Assembly: GCF_003952665.1 (NCBI RefSeq)
Contig: NZ_CP017946.1
Coordinates: forward strand, 3,348,001-3,412,000
DNA from: Bosea sp. Tri-49
GTDB taxonomy: Bacteria > Pseudomonadota > Alphaproteobacteria > Rhizobiales > Beijerinckiaceae
Direction: 5' to 3'
Length of the DNA: 64,000 nucleotides
Shown here piece after piece: positions 62,691-64,000 of this stretch. The position numbers and the translations under genes are program-made. Within the stretch, counting starts at the first letter, position 1; each line of letters begins with the position of its first letter. The notes below the pieces were generated by a model. It searched no databases, was not told the origin of the DNA, and worked only from the letters and a program-made list of their open reading frames with translations.

Positions 62691-63662
62691 TTAGTCGATC
62701 GGCTGGATCGCCGCGACCTTCCACTCGCCGCCGCGCGAACGCACGAAGGTCCAGTGCTCGGTGACCTCGCGCGGGATCGTGGCGTGGCCCTCGACGACCT
62801 TGCCGCCATTGCGCTCGACCATGGCGGTGAGCAGGCTGAAGCGCATCGCGACGGTGGCATAGTCGTAGCCATCCTCGCGCCAGGATTCGGCGAGGTCGCC
62901 CTGCAGCAGCTTGACGTCGGCAGCCTTCTCGATGAGGCCCTTGCGGGCGTTGTCTGCAAACTCGTCCTCGAGTGCGCCCGATATCTCCGGCGTCGCGATC
63001 TGACGCAGGCGTGCAATGTTCTCATCGGAGATGGACGTCTGCACCTCGGTGAGCAGGCGTTCGAAGGAGCCATAGTCGGCGCCGACCAGCTCGAACTCGA
63101 CCGGCTTGGCAGCAGCAGCAGCCGCGGCAGCGCCGCCACCGAGACCACCCATGGCCGGAGCAGCCGGCTGCGGCTGATAGGCCTCACGGCCGAGCGGGCC
63201 ACCGGCGCTGGCGAGCTGCGGCTCGCTGCGACGACGGAACAGGCGCAACGCCAGCCAGATCAGACCACCGATCAGCGCGATCTGGAAGAGCAGGCCGAGC
63301 ATGCCAGCAAGGCCGCCGAAACCGGCGCCCGAAAGCAGGCCGAACAGGCCGGCGCCGAGCAGACCGCCGGCGACGCCCATCATCAGGCTGCGCGCCATGG
63401 ACGGGCGGGCCGCCTGCGCGGCAGCGCCTGCCGCGCCAGCGGCCGGAGCCGCGGCCGACGGGCCGGGTGCCTGCGTCGGGCTGCGCTGGAACGATGAGCC
63501 GGGCGCGGTCGGCGTCGGCGCGACCTGCGACTGGCTACGCGAGCCGCGGCTGCCCATGCTCCGGCCGCCCGGAGCGGCCTCGGCGATGATCGGCACCAGC
63601 AGAAGTGCGCCGGCGATGAGAGCGACGGCACGGCCACGACGGGCGAGCGAAATCAGAGACAT
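62691..63662 (-). CDS. Tim44-domain inner-membrane/periplasmic protein
   Basis: A 323-residue protein. Start ATG 63662 follows GGGAGGA three bases upstream. A signal or first membrane helix (about 9-31, RAVALIAGALLLVPIIAEAA) is followed by a Gly/Ser/Ala/Pro-rich low-complexity region (about 32-90), a second membrane helix (about 110-155, FGLLSGAGFGGLAGMLGLLF and IALIGGLIWLALRLF), and the Tim44-like (MBA1-type) domain (about 185-320). The family is widespread in Rhizobiales; the function in bacteria is unknown. It is ahead of dapB but with its own terminator. Confidence 0.88.
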   Translation of the reverse strand: MSLISLARRGRAVALIAGALLLVPIIAEAAPGGRSMGSRGSRSQSQVAPTPTAPGSSFQRSPTQAPGPSAAAPAAGAAGAAAQAARPSMARSLMMGVAGGLLGAGLFGLLSGAGFGGLAGMLGLLFQIALIGGLIWLALRLFRRRSEPQLASAGGPLGREAYQPQPAAPAMGGLGGGAAAAAAAAKPVEFELVGADYGSFERLLTEVQTSISDENIARLRQIATPEISGALEDEFADNARKGLIEKAADVKLLQGDLAESWREDGYDYATVAMRFSLLTAMVERNGGKVVEGHATIPREVTEHWTFVRSRGGEWKVAAIQPID

Positions 63663-63844
63663 GGTTCCTCCCGGAGCCGGATTGGCTCTCTGGACCCGAA
63701 ATATGGTTGGGTCGTACGACTTTCGCAAGGAGGGAATGGCCTCCTACCTTCGGCGGACGAGCCCTGACAATATTGGGTTGCCGGCTCCAATATGTTATCG
63801 TTCCCGCTACGTTACGCTGATCGGGCGAACGACAGGAGCGAGCC

Positions 63845-64000
63845 ATGGTCCGATCCCTTCGGAGGCTACCCTGCTCAGGCGCCGCGGCGCCGCCCTTCTG
63901 GGCGCTCTTTGCGACAATCGCGCTACTGTTTCAGACTTCTGCCTTTGCGCAGGAGCGCGCGACCGCCCTCGATCGCCCGCGCCTGGCACAGGCGCCAGAG
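63845..64000 (+). CDS. Secreted protein, N-terminal part (3' end outside window)
   Basis: ATG 63845 follows AGGAG seven bases upstream. The 52 visible residues begin MVRSLRRLP, continue with a hydrophobic helix (FWALFATIALLFQTSAFAQ) and a likely cleavage site after SAFA. No function can be given from this part. The frame is open to the window edge. Confidence 0.72.
   Translation, partial: MVRSLRRLPCSGAAAPPFWALFATIALLFQTSAFAQERATALDRPRLAQAPE

Noticed and set aside
1..64000. CRISPR arrays, tRNA genes, rRNA genes, insertion sequences or prophage genes
   Set aside because: Looked for direct repeats with spacers, tRNA cloverleaf pieces, transposase motifs and phage structural genes by eye; none found. 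A tRNAscan or ISfinder search could still find degenerate ones.

Overview
The window is a high-GC chromosomal segment from an alphaproteobacterium of the Rhizobiales (Hyphomicrobiales) type. The overall gene set reminds me of Bosea-like genomes, but that genus guess is from memory. Sequence support for the class: an alphaproteobacterial LexA box (GTTC-N7-GTTC) in front of imuA-imuB-dnaE2, two SAM-II riboswitches, CtrA-like boxes, and the lptC-lptA-lptB-rpoN-hpf-ptsN block. No tRNA, rRNA, CRISPR array, insertion sequence or phage gene was seen.

Layout. 1-11538 is an accessory catabolic and transport region: an aldehyde dehydrogenase cut by the window edge, a thiamine-diphosphate decarboxylase-type enzyme, a MarR regulator, a two-part ABC importer locus (one ATPase, two permeases, two binding proteins) with a LysR regulator whose reading frame has no ATG, a DMT-family transporter, and a single-chain aconitase X. 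11757-13279 holds a D-amino-acid dehydrogenase gene with a one-base frameshift, preceded by a tandem glycine riboswitch and a promoter. 13495-15413 is minCDE with a CtrA-like box and a terminator. 15958-21613 is the SOS mutagenesis operon. 21764-37673 is mostly housekeeping: a DUF808 membrane protein, an AEC transporter, an old yellow enzyme, pyrF, a DsbA-like protein, the EF-P lysylation set (epmA, epmB, efp), cardiolipin synthase, a class I fumarase and ptsN.

37212-43401 is the LPS-transport, sigma-54 and PTS-Ntr block followed upstream by RNase D. 43636-50017 carries dapE, truA-fmt-def and rmuC. 51584-56824 is a sulfur-type region on the minus strand: an SsuABC/TauABC-like importer under one SAM-II riboswitch, then a second SAM-II riboswitch in front of a degenerate, probably non-hydrolysing ABC ATPase paralogue and an OsmC protein. 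56880-64000 holds glnD, grpE, a TRIC-type channel, alkB, dapB, a Tim44-domain protein and the start of a secreted protein.

How it fits together. The most unusual part is the pair of promoter plus SAM-II units, which would place import of a sulfur compound (inferred) under S-adenosylmethionine feedback and includes an ATPase that has lost its nucleotide-binding motifs. The second riboswitch-controlled unit, the glycine-sensing leader on dadA, seems to control a gene that is broken in this sequence. Nitrogen signalling genes (glnD, ptsN, rpoN) and lysine/peptidoglycan genes (dapE, dapB) also lie here but in separate transcription units.
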